Assembly: GCA_947457285.1 (NCBI GenBank)
Contig: CANGVZ010000144.1
Location: 1-6,054, forward strand
Source: Flavobacteriales bacterium
Lineage (GTDB): Bacteria; Bacteroidota; Bacteroidia; Flavobacteriales_D; Sanyastnellaceae
Length of the DNA stretch: 6,054 nt
Direction of reading: 5' to 3'
Shown here: in pieces, positions 1 through 5,570 of the stretch
Numbering within the stretch: the first letter of the stretch is position 1
Layout: each line of letters opens with the position of its first letter
Made by a program: the position numbers and the translations under genes
Notes under the pieces: model-generated
Seen by the model: the letters and a program-made list of their open reading frames with translations, nothing else
The model's database searches: none
Told to the model about the DNA's origin: nothing

Positions 1-1
1 A

Positions 2-307
2 CAAGAACCGAATATCGAATTAAAGCCTTTCTACGTTCCAAACTCATTTACGCCTAATGGTGATGGTAAAAATGATGAGTTTATTCCTGTTGCAGGTTCC
101 ATTGATAAGTGGGAAATGTGCGTTTTTTCTCGTTGGGGACAAAAAGTTTTCTTTACTGCAGATCCAGCTTTAGGTTGGGATGGTTCAGTTGATGCGAAAC
201 CCGGAGTTCCCGGTACCTACGTCTACGAGATCTCGTATAACGTGTTCGATGACGAACAAGGTTGGATAAAGAAAACAGAGCAGGGAACATTGCAACTTAT
301 CCGTTAA
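2..307 (+). CDS. T9SS type B sorting domain (CHU_C / gliding motility-associated C-terminal domain), 3' end of a large secreted protein
   Basis: The frame is open from base 2 and ends at a TAA at 305-307, giving the last 101 residues of a protein that begins outside the window. The sequence shows the hallmark pattern of the CHU_C domain: FYVPNSFTPNGDGKNDEF near the start, then a hydrophobic strand leading to FSRWGQKVF, then GWDG, a PGTYVYEISY strand, and a terminal G-x-L-x-L-I-R just before the stop. This roughly 90-residue domain is known as the C-terminal signal that sends Bacteroidota proteins through the type IX secretion system to the cell surface or medium (type B sorting). The functional part of the cargo (adhesin, enzyme or repeat protein) lies upstream and cannot be judged. 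An internal ATG at 116 is not the start, because the conserved PNGDG motif lies upstream of it in the same frame. The C-terminus appears complete. Confidence 0.95.
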   Translation, partial: QEPNIELKPFYVPNSFTPNGDGKNDEFIPVAGSIDKWEMCVFSRWGQKVFFTADPALGWDGSVDAKPGVPGTYVYEISYNVFDDEQGWIKKTEQGTLQLIR

Positions 308-340
308 CACCTTTTCTTCTTCTCGTAATATTCTTCTGCC

Positions 341-348
341 TACATTCG
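341..348 (+). promoter_or_regulatory. Possible -7 element for bshC
   Basis: TACATTCG matches the Bacteroidota -7 consensus TAnnTTTG at five of its six fixed positions and ends 5 nt before the bshC ATG, the same geometry seen before ruvX and before the gene at 5571. No clear TTG -33 element lies at the right distance. bshC could instead be read through from the upstream gene, which ends 46 bp before it with no visible terminator. Confidence 0.25.
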
Positions 349-353
349 CGGCA

Positions 354-1910
354 ATGTTATCATCATCTTTTGATTTATTAAGTGTAGGCGCATTGCCTGC
401 ATTAGTAAAAGATTATTTGCAAGGTCAAGCCACGGTAAAGAAATTTTACCACTACCAACCCAATGTCGAGTCCATAATTCAGGCTGCGAGTGAACGAAAA
501 TTTGACAATCGTGAAATTCTGGTCGAAGCTTTAATCAGACAGAACTGCCGTTTCTCAAACTCTTCTCTGATTCAATCCTTATCCGATCCAAATACTTTTA
601 CGGTGACAACAGGGCATCAATTATGCGCTGCTACAGGACCACTTTATTTTCTATATAAAATTGCCTCTACCATTGCTTTGGCGAATAAGTTGTCAAACGA
701 GGATAAATCGCGCCGTTATATTCCTGTCTATTGGATGGCCTCAGAGGATCATGATTTTGAAGAGATACAGTCTATAGAAATCTATCAAAAGAAAATTACG
801 TGGCAAAACGCATCGAGAGGTCCGGTCGGAAGATTTAATTTGGAAGGCATGCCGCAATTTATTTCGGAGCTGGAAGAGATTCTCGGTAGTGGTGAGGAGT
901 CAAAAAGATGGATAGAGACACTCAAAGAAAGTTACGCGACTTCTTCATGGGCCGAGGCCACGCGAAACTTGGTGTATGCACTTTTTGGTGAGCAGCAACT
1001 CATTGTCATCGATGCAGATGATGCAGCATTAAAAAAGTGTTTTTTGCCAATAATGAAGAGAGAAATTTCTGAGCGTTTCTCTATGGAGCTTGTGAAAACA
1101 ACGAGCAATGAATTGGAAGCTTTGGGATACAAAGCTCAAGTTTCTCCTCGCGAGATCAATTTATTCTTCATACAGGATGGAATTAGAGAACGCTTGAAGT
1201 TTGAAGCTGGTAGCATCAATTGGGGCGAGGGTTCAAAAACCGTTGATGAAACATTGCAATTGGTCGAATTGCACCCTGAGTGTTTCAGCCCAAATGTGAT
1301 ACTGAGGCCTGTTTATCAAGAAACAATTTTACCTAACGTGGCCTATATCGGAGGCCCGGGCGAATTAAGCTATTGGATGCAGTTGAAATCTGTTTTTCAA
1401 TCGTACAATGTGTTTTTTCCTGTTTTACTTCTTCGCGATAGTGCATTACTGGTTTCTGCTTCTGTAACCAGTCGACTTCAAAAGTTACAGTTGTCGTTGG
1501 ACGATATTTTTATTGGAAAAGTAAAAATCATTCAACGTTGGATTGATGCCTTGGGTAACGAGGATTTGACCAATGAAAAGAATGAAAGCGATCGCCTGTT
1601 TGATGCAATAGCCGCAAAAATGAAAGCGCTTGATCCTACGCTCGAAGCTTCTGCATTGGGAGAAAAGAAAAAACTGATGGTGGCTTTAGAAAATTTGGAA
1701 AAGAAAATGACTAAGGCAATAAAAAATAAAGAAGAAGTGAGGATACAACAGTTGGACAAAATTTTTTCAGAGCTTTTTCCGAGCGATCAACCTCAAGAGC
1801 GTGTAGCGAATGTATCTCAATACTCAGACTTTATGAGTGAAGGCTTATTGAATTTATTGATAGAAAAATTTGACCCAACGAAACTCAAACTCACAGTAGT
1901 TCAGAAGTGA
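354..1910 (+). CDS. bshC: Putative cysteine ligase BshC, last step of bacillithiol synthesis
   Basis: This 518-residue protein is near the usual BshC length of about 530. BshC is assigned the addition of cysteine to glucosaminyl-malate, giving the cytoplasmic thiol bacillithiol. Family landmarks occur in order: an N-terminal FYHYQPN segment (residues 31-37); TVTTGHQL...TGPLYFLYK (83-102), the Bacteroidota form of the V-TG-Q/H-Q...TGP nucleotide-fold motif; PVYWMASEDHDFEEI (124-138), the most diagnostic block; LRPVYQETILPNVAYIGGPGELSYW (317-341); and a charged, probably coiled-coil C-terminal third (about 370-475) typical of BshC. It ends with the family-like KFDPTKLKLTV. The ATG at 354 is chosen because the family N-terminus begins directly after it; there is no Shine-Dalgarno sequence. 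bshA and bshB are not in the window, as is common since these genes are often dispersed. Convergent with ruvX, with 6 bp between stops. Confidence 0.93.
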   Translation: MLSSSFDLLSVGALPALVKDYLQGQATVKKFYHYQPNVESIIQAASERKFDNREILVEALIRQNCRFSNSSLIQSLSDPNTFTVTTGHQLCAATGPLYFLYKIASTIALANKLSNEDKSRRYIPVYWMASEDHDFEEIQSIEIYQKKITWQNASRGPVGRFNLEGMPQFISELEEILGSGEESKRWIETLKESYATSSWAEATRNLVYALFGEQQLIVIDADDAALKKCFLPIMKREISERFSMELVKTTSNELEALGYKAQVSPREINLFFIQDGIRERLKFEAGSINWGEGSKTVDETLQLVELHPECFSPNVILRPVYQETILPNVAYIGGPGELSYWMQLKSVFQSYNVFFPVLLLRDSALLVSASVTSRLQKLQLSLDDIFIGKVKIIQRWIDALGNEDLTNEKNESDRLFDAIAAKMKALDPTLEASALGEKKKLMVALENLEKKMTKAIKNKEEVRIQQLDKIFSELFPSDQPQERVANVSQYSDFMSEGLLNLLIEKFDPTKLKLTVVQK

Positions 1911-1916
1911 TTTGAT

Positions 1917-2327
1917 TTATTTAGAATCCAAATAGGATTGCAGAATAATTGCAGCGCTAATTTTATCGAGATTGCCTTTGTTTTGTCTTTCCTTTTTTTT
2001 CATACCGCCCATCACCATCGCTTGCGACGCGAGTTTGCTCGTAAACATTTCATCTACTCGAATAATTTTTTTATCTGAAAATTTCTTTTGTAATGCTTCA
2101 CAAAACTTCTGTTGAGCCACGGTAATGTCGGAAGCATTTCCATCTAAATGACGCGCTTCGCCGACTACAATTGTTTCAATTTTTTCTTTTGAAAGAAGTT
2201 TTTCCAGATAATCCATTATTACAGCTGTGTCCACGGTTTCGAGAGGTGATGCAATCATTTGCAATGCATCAGTGATAGCAAGACCAGTTCTTTTGAGGCC
2301 GTAATCGATACCCAAGGCTTTATACAT
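1917..2327 (-). CDS. ruvX: Putative pre-16S rRNA nuclease YqgF/RuvX (Holliday-junction-resolvase-like fold)
   Basis: This 136-residue protein matches the usual size of the YqgF/RuvX family, which has an RNase H-like fold and is implicated in maturing the 5' end of 16S rRNA. The N-terminal strand carries ALGIDYGLKRTGLAITD (residues 4-20) with the acidic residue D8, followed by SPLETV. The second core strand is ETIVVGEARHLDGNASD (51-67). The third motif is VDEMFTSKLA (91-100) with D92 and E93, and a late acidic residue lies in LDKISAAIILQSYL (D121). The expected acidic active-site set is therefore present. One oddity is that the family normally reads DERxTS and here the Arg is Met (M94). The start places the first strand 3 residues from the N-terminus, as expected. 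A perfect -7 element lies 4 nt upstream of the ATG. Divergent from dapD and convergent with bshC. Confidence 0.93.
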   Translation of the reverse strand: MYKALGIDYGLKRTGLAITDALQMIASPLETVDTAVIMDYLEKLLSKEKIETIVVGEARHLDGNASDITVAQQKFCEALQKKFSDKKIIRVDEMFTSKLASQAMVMGGMKKKERQNKGNLDKISAAIILQSYLDSK

Positions 2328-2331
2328 GATA

Positions 2332-2357
2332 CAAAGTTAGGTGCACAAGTCATTCAA
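2332..2357 (-). promoter_or_regulatory. Promoter of ruvX (Bacteroidota -7 TAnnTTTG, possible -33 TTG)
   Basis: On the minus strand TAACTTTG (2339 to 2332) is a perfect TAnnTTTG match, followed by TATC and then the ruvX ATG. A TTG at 2357-2355 lies 15 nt upstream of the box, a little shorter than the spacing usually reported for the -33 element, so that half is uncertain. With the -7 box ending 4 nt from the ATG, transcription should begin at or within a few bases of the start codon, which implies a leaderless or nearly leaderless mRNA. Confidence 0.5.
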
Positions 2358-2360
2358 TAG

Positions 2361-2368
2361 TATTTTTG
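2361..2368 (+). promoter_or_regulatory. -7 element of the dapD operon promoter
   Basis: TATTTTTG is a perfect match to TAnnTTTG. It ends 16 nt before the dapD ATG, predicting a 5' leader of roughly 10-13 nt with no Shine-Dalgarno sequence. I see no clear TTG about 16-21 nt upstream. It overlaps the region upstream of the ruvX promoter on the other strand, so the two promoters share a 57-bp gap. Confidence 0.45.
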
Positions 2369-2384
2369 GCGAAAAATCACGGTA

Positions 2385-3206
2385 ATGGAAATCAATCAAT
2401 TGAAAGATATCATTGAAAACACTTGGAACGACAGAGCCTTGCTCAGTTCAGAAGCATCCCAAAATGCAATAAGACAGGTGATCGACCTGCTTGATAATGG
2501 CAAGCTTCGGGTGGCAGAGCCAATGGGTTCTGATTGGCAAGTGAATGAATGGGTAAAAAAAGCTGTAGTCCTTTATTTCCCAATTCAACAGATGAAGGTG
2601 ATAGAGGTAGGTCCTTTTGTTTTTCATGACAAGATGGAATTAAAGAAGAATTACGCAGAGCTTGGTGTACGAGTGGTTCCACACGCGATTGCACGTTACG
2701 GTGCATTTTTGGAAAAAGGTGTGATCATGATGCCTTCTTATGTAAATATCGGTGCGTATGTAGGAAGTGGTACTATGGTAGACACATGGGCTACCGTTGG
2801 AAGTTGTGCGCAAATCGGAAAAGATGTGCATCTTAGCGGTGGTGTGGGTATTGGCGGTGTACTGGAGCCGCTGCAAGCTGCACCAGTAATTATTGAAGAT
2901 GGTTGTTTTATTGGCTCGCGTTCGATTGTAGTAGAAGGGGTGCGTGTAAAAAAGGAAGCCGTTCTCGGAGCCAATGTGGTGCTTACAAAGAGTACCAAAA
3001 TCATTGATGTTTCTGGAAAGGAACCCGTGACCTATGTAGGAGAAGTTCCTGAAAGAAGTGTAGTAATTCCAGGAAGTTATACAAAGGAATTCCCTGCGGG
3101 CAGTTATCAAGTGAATTGCGCGCTTATCATCGGAAAGCGAAAAGAGAGCACAGATTTGAAGACCTCACTCAACGATGCTTTGCGTGACTTCGAAGTAGCA
3201 GTTTAA
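2385..3206 (+). CDS. dapD: 2,3,4,5-tetrahydropyridine-2,6-dicarboxylate N-succinyltransferase
   Basis: DapD transfers a succinyl group from succinyl-CoA to tetrahydrodipicolinate in the succinylase branch of lysine and meso-diaminopimelate synthesis, in the cytoplasm. The 273 residues match the typical length of about 274. An N-terminal helical domain (1 to about 95) is followed by a left-handed beta-helix made of hexapeptide repeats (about 100-205), including VVPHAIARYGAFLEKGVI and the highly conserved MVDTWATVGSCAQIG (131-145), then LSGGVGIGGVLEPLQAAPVI (150-169) and DGCFIGSRSIVVEGV (172-186). The C-terminal part has EVPERSVVIPGS (220-231) and a short helix. The ATG at 2385 gives the standard N-terminus (MEINQLKDIIENTW), and a -7 box lies just upstream. 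It is the first gene of a tight plus-strand group; the next gene starts 4 bp after its stop. The pathway supplies both protein lysine and the peptidoglycan cross-linking residue. Confidence 0.97.
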   Translation: MEINQLKDIIENTWNDRALLSSEASQNAIRQVIDLLDNGKLRVAEPMGSDWQVNEWVKKAVVLYFPIQQMKVIEVGPFVFHDKMELKKNYAELGVRVVPHAIARYGAFLEKGVIMMPSYVNIGAYVGSGTMVDTWATVGSCAQIGKDVHLSGGVGIGGVLEPLQAAPVIIEDGCFIGSRSIVVEGVRVKKEAVLGANVVLTKSTKIIDVSGKEPVTYVGEVPERSVVIPGSYTKEFPAGSYQVNCALIIGKRKESTDLKTSLNDALRDFEVAV

Positions 3207-3210
3207 GCAA

Positions 3211-4206
3211 ATGAAGAAAGTCCTGGTAATTCAAACCGCATTCATTGGAGATGCCATTCTAGCCTCTTCAGTGCTCGAGTCCATTCACAGTGCCCACGGC
3301 AACGTGAAATTGGATTTGTTGGTGCGCAAGGGAAATGAGGGACTTTTTAGTGGACATCCGTATATTCATTCTTTGCTGATTTGGAATAAGAAAGAAGGAA
3401 AGTACAAGTCACTATTTGCCCTGCTTAAAACCATTAGAAAGGAAAAATATGATGTGGTAATAAATCTTCAAAGATTCGCTGCATCAGGCTTTTTAACTGC
3501 TTTTTCTGGTGCGACCATAAAAATTGGATTTAAGAAAAACCCTCTCTCTTTTTTGTTTGATCGTGCGGCGGAACACGTCATCTCCTCGCAAACAGAATCT
3601 TCAACTCATGAGATAGATCGCAATCATAGTGTCTTAAAACTTTGGGAGGAAACTCCTTTAATGCCACCAAAACTCTATCCTACTGTTGACGATTTTAAAA
3701 AAGTGGATCCTTTTGTCAAGGAGGCATTTATTACCATCAGCCCCGCATCTGTTTGGGAGACAAAAAAGACACCTGTGGAGATATGGATTAATTTGATAAA
3801 TGAATTGAAAGGCGAGAAGGTCTATCTTAACGGAGGCCCAGGCGATATCGAATTATGTGAAGAGCTGCGTGCTAAAGTGAACTATCCAAACGTAGAAGTC
3901 ATCGCGGGGAAGTTGAGTTTACTTCAAAGTGCAGCATTATTTAGTAAGGCCAAAAGGAACTTCGTGAACGATAGCGGACCGTTGCATCTCTGTTCTGCTA
4001 TGAATGCGCCAGTCACAGCTGTATTTTGCAGCACATTGCCTTCTTTCGGATTTGGTCCATTATCGAATGATTCAATAGTCGTTCAAACCAATGAGAAACT
4101 GGCCTGCAGACCTTGTGGTTTGCATGGGAAAAGCCAGTGCCCGCAAGGACATTTCAAATGTGGCCAGACGATAGATTATCGAGAACTTTCTAATTCGCTA
4201 AAATGA
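3211..4206 (+). CDS. Glycosyltransferase family 9 protein (ADP-heptose:LPS heptosyltransferase-like)
   Basis: This 331-residue protein has the two-Rossmann (GT-B) layout of the GT9 family, whose characterised members add heptose to the lipopolysaccharide inner core at the cytoplasmic face of the inner membrane. The N-terminal domain starts KKVLVIQTAFIGDAILAS with the acceptor-side Gly-Asp (G13-D14) that carries the catalytic Asp in WaaC. The linker to the second domain is followed by ITISPASVWETKKTP (174-188), the usual strand-loop with a donor-contacting Lys. GGPGD follows at 208-212, then VNDSGPLHLCSAMNAPVTAVF (252-272), the D-x-GP-x-H donor signature. A four-cysteine stretch near the end (C299, C302, C310, C317) is seen in many Bacteroidota GT9 proteins. 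It begins 4 bp after dapD and overlaps the next gene by 4 bp (ATGA), so it is very likely co-transcribed and translationally coupled. The exact sugar and acceptor cannot be told; many GT9 enzymes outside Proteobacteria are unassigned. Confidence 0.92.
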   Translation: MKKVLVIQTAFIGDAILASSVLESIHSAHGNVKLDLLVRKGNEGLFSGHPYIHSLLIWNKKEGKYKSLFALLKTIRKEKYDVVINLQRFAASGFLTAFSGATIKIGFKKNPLSFLFDRAAEHVISSQTESSTHEIDRNHSVLKLWEETPLMPPKLYPTVDDFKKVDPFVKEAFITISPASVWETKKTPVEIWINLINELKGEKVYLNGGPGDIELCEELRAKVNYPNVEVIAGKLSLLQSAALFSKAKRNFVNDSGPLHLCSAMNAPVTAVFCSTLPSFGFGPLSNDSIVVQTNEKLACRPCGLHGKSQCPQGHFKCGQTIDYRELSNSLK

Positions 4207-5144
4207 AGTTTAGAACAGAACTAAACATGACATCAGAAAATTTGGGATTGGATCACAGTCACAAATTGATGTTTTTAGGATCATGTTTCAGTGAGAATAT
4301 TAGCAATCACCTTGGCAGATTTTGTTTTCAGGTGAGCACGGGAGCGCATGGGATACTTTTTCATCCAGAGGCGATATTTCAAGCTCTTGAGGATATCGTG
4401 AATTCTAAGATTTATACTTTGGCTGATCTCACGAAAGCTCCGCACGGCTGGGTTGCGCTTTCACATCATGGTGGATTTACTCATGCGGATTCTGACCAAT
4501 TGCTGAGGAGCATGCAGGAGTTGATTTTAGAAAGTCATTCACTTCTCAAAGAGGCTTCACTGCTTTCTATCACTTTTGGAACGGCGATGGGCTATAGAAA
4601 TAAAGCTTCGAATAGTATCGTAGCAAACTGTCATCGGTTGCCACAACAGGACTTTGAACGTGGATTATCATCTATGGATGATTTGCTCGAATCGGCAAGA
4701 AAGGCCATTAAATCTTTTTGCAGCTATAATCACGACGCGAAGATTATTCTTACCGTAAGTCCTGTCCGTCATTTGCGAGAAGGATTTATAGACAATCAAA
4801 GATCAAAGTCTCGACTTATTCTCCTCTGTGAGCAATTAGAAAAGGAGTTTGAGTGTGTTCGATATTTTCCCGCTTATGAGTTAGTGATGGATGAGCTTCG
4901 CGATTATCGCTTTTATGATGAGGACATGATCCATCCAAGCAAGGCAGCAGTAGGTTTTGTAGCAGAAAAATTCGAAGATTTTATATTGTCAAAACAGGCA
5001 AAGGGAGCATGCAGCGCCATACTTCCATTTGTTTTGAGAAAAGAGCACCGGTCGATTCATGAGAACATGGATGAGGCAGAAAAAAGAAAAGCCGAATCTG
5101 ACAATCAGATCCGGCTTACTTTGGAAAAATCCTATAAGTTCTAG
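4203..5144 (+). CDS. GSCFA-domain protein (SGNH-hydrolase relative, substrate unknown)
   Basis: This 313-residue protein belongs to the GSCFA family, named for the motif seen here as FLGSCFSENI (residues 24-33). It is related to SGNH/GDSL esterases, with S27 in the position of the nucleophile. Other family blocks are LLSITFGTAMGYR (120-132), IVANCHRLPQQDFER (139-153), LTVSPVRHLREGFIDNQRSK (183-202), and YFPAYELVMDELRDYRFYDEDMIHP (221-245), whose D241-x-x-H244 fits the Asp/His pair of the SGNH catalytic set. The start MKFRTELN is the standard family N-terminus, so 4203 is preferred over the ATG at 4227. No signal peptide is visible. The segment FQVSTGAHGILFHP (42-55) departs from the usual NPFG-x-x-(Y/F)NP form. 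The last 40 or so residues are charged, lie beyond the conserved domain, and are encoded over a terminator of the opposite strand. The physiological substrate is unknown; acyl or acetyl ester cleavage on an envelope glycan is a guess from the GT9 neighbour. Confidence 0.9.
   Translation: MKFRTELNMTSENLGLDHSHKLMFLGSCFSENISNHLGRFCFQVSTGAHGILFHPEAIFQALEDIVNSKIYTLADLTKAPHGWVALSHHGGFTHADSDQLLRSMQELILESHSLLKEASLLSITFGTAMGYRNKASNSIVANCHRLPQQDFERGLSSMDDLLESARKAIKSFCSYNHDAKIILTVSPVRHLREGFIDNQRSKSRLILLCEQLEKEFECVRYFPAYELVMDELRDYRFYDEDMIHPSKAAVGFVAEKFEDFILSKQAKGACSAILPFVLRKEHRSIHENMDEAEKRKAESDNQIRLTLEKSYKF
5080..5117 (-). terminator. Intrinsic terminator of the small secreted-protein gene, inside the GSCFA coding end
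   Basis: The arms AAGCCGAATCTG (5089-5100) and CAGATCCGGCTT (5106-5117) flank a 5-nt loop. Read on the minus strand the RNA forms a 12-bp stem with a single G-U wobble, followed at once by a U-rich run (TTTTCTTTTTT, its first two bases inside the stem). On the plus strand the same position is an A-C mismatch and no U run follows. This is the classic form of a Rho-independent terminator for minus-strand transcription, ending about 25-60 nt past the stop codon of the minus-strand gene. Confidence 0.85.
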
Positions 5145-5491
5145 TTGCACTTATCGAGGCATGTCACCTTGAAAACGCCGTCTTGTTTGGCGAGGGTGAA
5201 CTTAGTTTTTGAACCTGGAGCTACCAAGCCAACCTGCTTTACTTCACCCAAAATGGTTCCGTTAGACAAGGCAATTCTGTAAGAAATAGCAACCAATTTG
5301 CGTGTATTGTCAAATTGTGGGCTGTAAGTGAAGTTAATTCCTTGAGCTGACAATTCACCTAGAAGTGTGTTCAAAGCTTCACGGGTGGTTTCACCGTTGA
5401 TTTCTACGCTAATATTATCAGAGGTGATGATATTCTGCGCACCTGAAGTCAAGGCAGCGAAGATGGCGAAGATGGCTAGTATTCTTTTCAT
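5141..5491 (-). CDS. Small secreted protein of unknown function
   Basis: This 116-residue protein is one I do not recognise with confidence. The N-terminus is a clear Sec signal peptide: MKR, a hydrophobic core ILAIFAIFAALT, and a likely cleavage after SGA (residue 18), before Q19. There is no lipobox cysteine, so the product should be periplasmic or exported. The mature part of about 98 residues has a predicted strand (ISVEINGET), a helix (REALNTLLGELSAQG) and several strands (INFTYSPQF, KLVAISYRIALSNG, KFTLAKQDGVFKVTC), ending CLDKCN with two cysteines (C111, C115) that could pair. The helix-strand-strand order loosely recalls small alpha/beta modules in other Bacteroidota exported proteins, but this is only an impression. 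Evidence that it is a real gene: the signal peptide, its own promoter with an A-rich start region, and a strong terminator beyond its stop. Confidence 0.85.
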   Translation of the reverse strand: MKRILAIFAIFAALTSGAQNIITSDNISVEINGETTREALNTLLGELSAQGINFTYSPQFDNTRKLVAISYRIALSNGTILGEVKQVGLVAPGSKTKFTLAKQDGVFKVTCLDKCN

Positions 5492-5523
5492 TTTATTTAA
5501 TTTTCTATTGCATTAATGACATC

Positions 5524-5550
5524 CAAAAATACAACGAAGTTGCCTCACAA
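5524..5550 (-). promoter_or_regulatory. Promoter of the small secreted-protein gene (-33 TTG, -7 TATTTTTG)
   Basis: On the minus strand TTG (5550-5548), 16 nt of spacer, then TATTTTTG (5531-5524) gives a perfect -7 box and a plausible -33 core. The box ends 32 nt before the ATG, predicting a leader of about 28 nt that is A/T-rich (GAAAATTAAATAAA before ATG) and has no Shine-Dalgarno sequence. A-rich sequence before the ATG is the usual strong translation-start context in Bacteroidota. Confidence 0.55.
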
Positions 5551-5566
5551 CGAATAATTATCTTTG
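5540..5566 (+). promoter_or_regulatory. Promoter of the HEAT-like gene (-33 TTG, -7 TATCTTTG)
   Basis: TTG (5540-5542), 16 nt of spacer, then TATCTTTG (5559-5566) is a perfect -7 box with a plausible -33 core. Only CATT separates the box from the ATG at 5571, so the predicted start of transcription falls on or next to the start codon. It overlaps the promoter on the opposite strand: the -33 core of the minus promoter (5548-5550) lies in this promoter's spacer, while this promoter's TTG (5540-5542) lies in the other's spacer. Confidence 0.55.
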
Positions 5567-5570
5567 CATT

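Noticed and set aside
932..1759. Two short minus-strand open frames inside bshC (932-1132 and 1532-1759)
   Set aside because: The Ser/Phe-rich products mirror the Lys/Glu-rich coiled-coil codons of bshC, and no promoter or start context is seen.
1886..1914. Hairpin CAAACTCAC / GTGATTTG at the bshC-ruvX junction as a possible terminator
   Set aside because: The stem has only 8 bp with a bulge, a 12-nt loop, low GC content and no real U run (ATTTATTTAG follows). It is too weak to call.
2640..3110. A 156-codon open frame on the minus strand opposite dapD, with a further one at 2738-3004
   Set aside because: It lies entirely inside the unmistakable dapD gene, has a low-complexity Tyr/His/Thr-rich product with no family features, and lacks its own start context. 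It is a shadow of dapD codon usage.
4105..4161. Four-cysteine cluster at the end of the GT9 protein as a zinc-binding insertion of special interest
   Set aside because: Similar cysteine-rich tails occur in many GT9 proteins of this phylum, so it looks like a family feature rather than a novelty.
5176..5192. CGCC / GGCG inverted repeat just past the GSCFA stop as a plus-strand terminator
   Set aside because: The stem is only 4 bp with a 9-nt loop and no U run, and it lies in the coding sequence of the minus-strand gene.
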